From NCBI RefSeq assembly GCF_008629685.1, contig NZ_VWSF01000027.1:22606-86605 (forward strand): 64,000 bases of DNA. The letters are read 5' to 3'. A model generated the notes under the pieces. The model saw only the letters and a program-made list of their open reading frames with translations. It had not been told where the DNA came from and did not search any database. Positions 62,876-64,000 of the stretch are shown in pieces (within the stretch, counting starts at the first letter, position 1; each line of letters opens with the position of its first letter). The position numbers and the translations under genes are program-made. This DNA is from Adhaeribacter rhizoryzae (GTDB taxonomy: Bacteria > Bacteroidota > Bacteroidia > Cytophagales > Hymenobacteraceae).

Positions 62876-63385
62876 ATGGCCCTGATTTTACCGGTTAAAG
62901 ATATTCATCCGATGTTCGGCGAAAATTGCTTTATTGCTCCCAACGCTACCATTGTGGGCGATGTAACCTTGGGTAATGATTGTAGTGTTTGGTTTAATGC
63001 GGTTATCCGGGGCGATGTGAACAGCATCCGGATTGGCGATAAAACCAATATTCAGGATGGCGCGGTTATTCATTGTACCTTCCAGAAAGCTGCTACGGTT
63101 ATTGGTAATAATGTATCTATTGGGCATAATGCCATTGTACACGGCTGCACCGTACACGACAATGTACTGATTGGCATGGGCGCGATTGTAATGGATAAAG
63201 CCGCGGTGGAACAGCATTGTATTGTAGCCGCCGGCGCCATTGTGCTCGAAAATACCGTTTGCGAAGCAGGATATATTTATGCGGGCATCCCGGCTAAAAA
63301 AGTAAAACAACTAAGTCCGGAGCAAATTGCCAATATGGCTAAAACCGCCGATAATTATGTGATGTACGGGAGTTGGTTTAAGTAA
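62876..63385 (+). CDS. Gamma carbonic anhydrase family protein
   Basis: Left-handed beta-helix protein of 169 residues made of hexapeptide repeats (NATIVGDVTLGNDCSVWFNAVIRGDVNSIRIGDKTNIQDGAVIH in pattern). The three His that bind the metal in gamma-class carbonic anhydrases sit in GAVIHCTF and IGHNAIVHGC, and the Arg of VIRGDV and Gln of NIQDGAV are also kept. It would form a cytoplasmic trimer. Members hydrate carbon dioxide or serve as acyltransferase-like proteins (PaaY, CaiE). Co-transcription with the radical SAM gene is likely. Confidence 0.93.
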   Translation: MALILPVKDIHPMFGENCFIAPNATIVGDVTLGNDCSVWFNAVIRGDVNSIRIGDKTNIQDGAVIHCTFQKAATVIGNNVSIGHNAIVHGCTVHDNVLIGMGAIVMDKAAVEQHCIVAAGAIVLENTVCEAGYIYAGIPAKKVKQLSPEQIANMAKTADNYVMYGSWFK

Positions 63386-63574
63386 GCTTTAGGCTCGCCT
63401 CTTTCTTATAAGAGAATTTATATAAATTTATTCAAGTTTTTTCTTCGCCCTTTGCTTATCCGGTAAAGCTTACTTTCTTTTTAGAAAATATTAACCCTTC
63501 CGCCCTCCGGGCACCTTCCCTAAATTAGGGCTACGATTAGGACACAAAATGGAGCGGGGAGCTGTTGGGGGTAA

Positions 63575-64000
63575 ATGGCAGATGCAATATTTAGCAATAT
63601 TCGGATAGAGCGACGGGTCAAGCAAGTAGTAGAAAAGATAATAGAAAAGCAAAGTGTGGTGATACATCAGCTAAGTGCGAGCGAAGCCGAGCAGCGGAGT
63701 TACTACCGTCTGCTGCATAACCCCCGTTTGCAGACCAGTCAAATCATTTCGTACTTGCAAGCGGACTGTGCGCGGCAAGTGGAGGTGGGCGCCCATTATT
63801 TAGTATTTCAGGATACGACGCAGCCTAACTTTGAACGCAACCGGCGCAACATTTCCGACCAGCAGCAGCTCGGGGTGATTGGAGATAAGCAGTCCTTAGG
63901 CTTTTTCCTGCATCCTTCGCTGGTGGTGCAAGCGGATACTGGCCGCTGCCTGGGCTACAGCCATGTGCAGGTCTGGAGTAGAGAAGCAATGGCGCCAGAT
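63575..64000 (+). mobile_element. IS4-family (Tn5-like) transposase, 3' end outside window
   Basis: From ATG 63575 the frame stays open to the window edge, giving 142 codons. It reads ADAIFSNIRIERRVKQVVEK, then QRSYYRLLHNPR, then the conserved VGAHYLVFQDTTQPNFERN with the first Asp of the DDE set, then VIGDKQSLGFFLHPSLVV, which places it near Tn5/IS50 transposases. The codon choice (GTG, CAG, CGG) differs from the neighbours, as expected for an insertion. The right end and its inverted repeat are outside the window; the left end is probably within about 75 bases before the ATG, but I could not define it. Confidence 0.88.

Noticed and set aside
1..64000. tRNA, rRNA or CRISPR array
   Set aside because: No cloverleaf with a T-loop, no rRNA segment and no regularly spaced direct repeats were found by reading the intergenic regions; a covariance search would be decisive.

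Overview
The window reads as chromosome of a Bacteroidota bacterium. The evidence is a SusC/SusD pair, Bacteroidota-type promoters (TTG, about 19 nt, TAnnTTTG), a near absence of Shine-Dalgarno sequences, a bS21-tyrosine recombinase-hibernation factor operon, and many outer-membrane and lipoprotein genes. Gene content and moderate GC suggest Cytophagales, perhaps Hymenobacteraceae such as Adhaeribacter; that assignment is inference. Most genes are housekeeping or general metabolic genes in short operons on both strands. No tRNA, rRNA or CRISPR array was seen.

Layout. 1-2.1 kb: 3' part of a penicillin-acylase-family gene and a small membrane protein. 2.1-8.1 kb: an AT-rich leader and a SusC/SusD nutrient uptake pair whose SusC gene carries an in-frame amber codon just after the signal peptide. 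8.4-17.4 kb: S9 peptidase, GNAT, PAP2 phosphatase, a membrane protein, metK, the hpf/recombinase/rpsU operon and an acyl-CoA dehydrogenase. 17.7-22.8 kb: an exopolysaccharide export and regulation cluster (Wza-like, Wzc-like kinase, CpsB-like phosphatase, epimerase). 22.9-31.5 kb: TPR protein, ComA-like phosphosulfolactate synthase, DedA, aroE, an ECF sigma factor with a membrane-anchored barrel protein, and uvrB. 31.7-38.0 kb: a minus-strand operon for a Tat-exported molybdenum aldehyde oxidoreductase with its XdhC chaperone and MocA cytidylyltransferase. 38.1-48.6 kb: small membrane proteins, acetyltransferases, an S41 peptidase, a B12-binding radical SAM enzyme, pruA, a HAD phosphatase and an ArsR-type regulator. 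48.9-64 kb: hydrolases, a beta-helix protein, DinB/WYL and HxlR/LLM pairs, a decayed F420-type NADP oxidoreductase, an antiporter, an MBL protein, nth, a radical SAM protein, a gamma carbonic anhydrase and an IS4/Tn5-like transposase cut by the right edge.

Two groups have clear internal logic. In the molybdoenzyme operon MocA would make the cytosine dinucleotide cofactor, the XdhC protein would insert it, and the Tat signal on the iron-sulfur subunit would carry the assembled trimer across the membrane. In the polysaccharide cluster the kinase and PHP phosphatase would control chain export through the Wza-like channel.

No convincing new multi-gene system was found. The best second looks are the amber codon in susC, a multi-lesion pseudogene at 57.7-58.2 kb, four palindromic intergenic elements, an apparently leaderless WYL regulator, a 32-bp operator-like palindrome before the HxlR gene, and a sigma-factor partner that seems to combine an inner-membrane anchor with an outer-membrane barrel.
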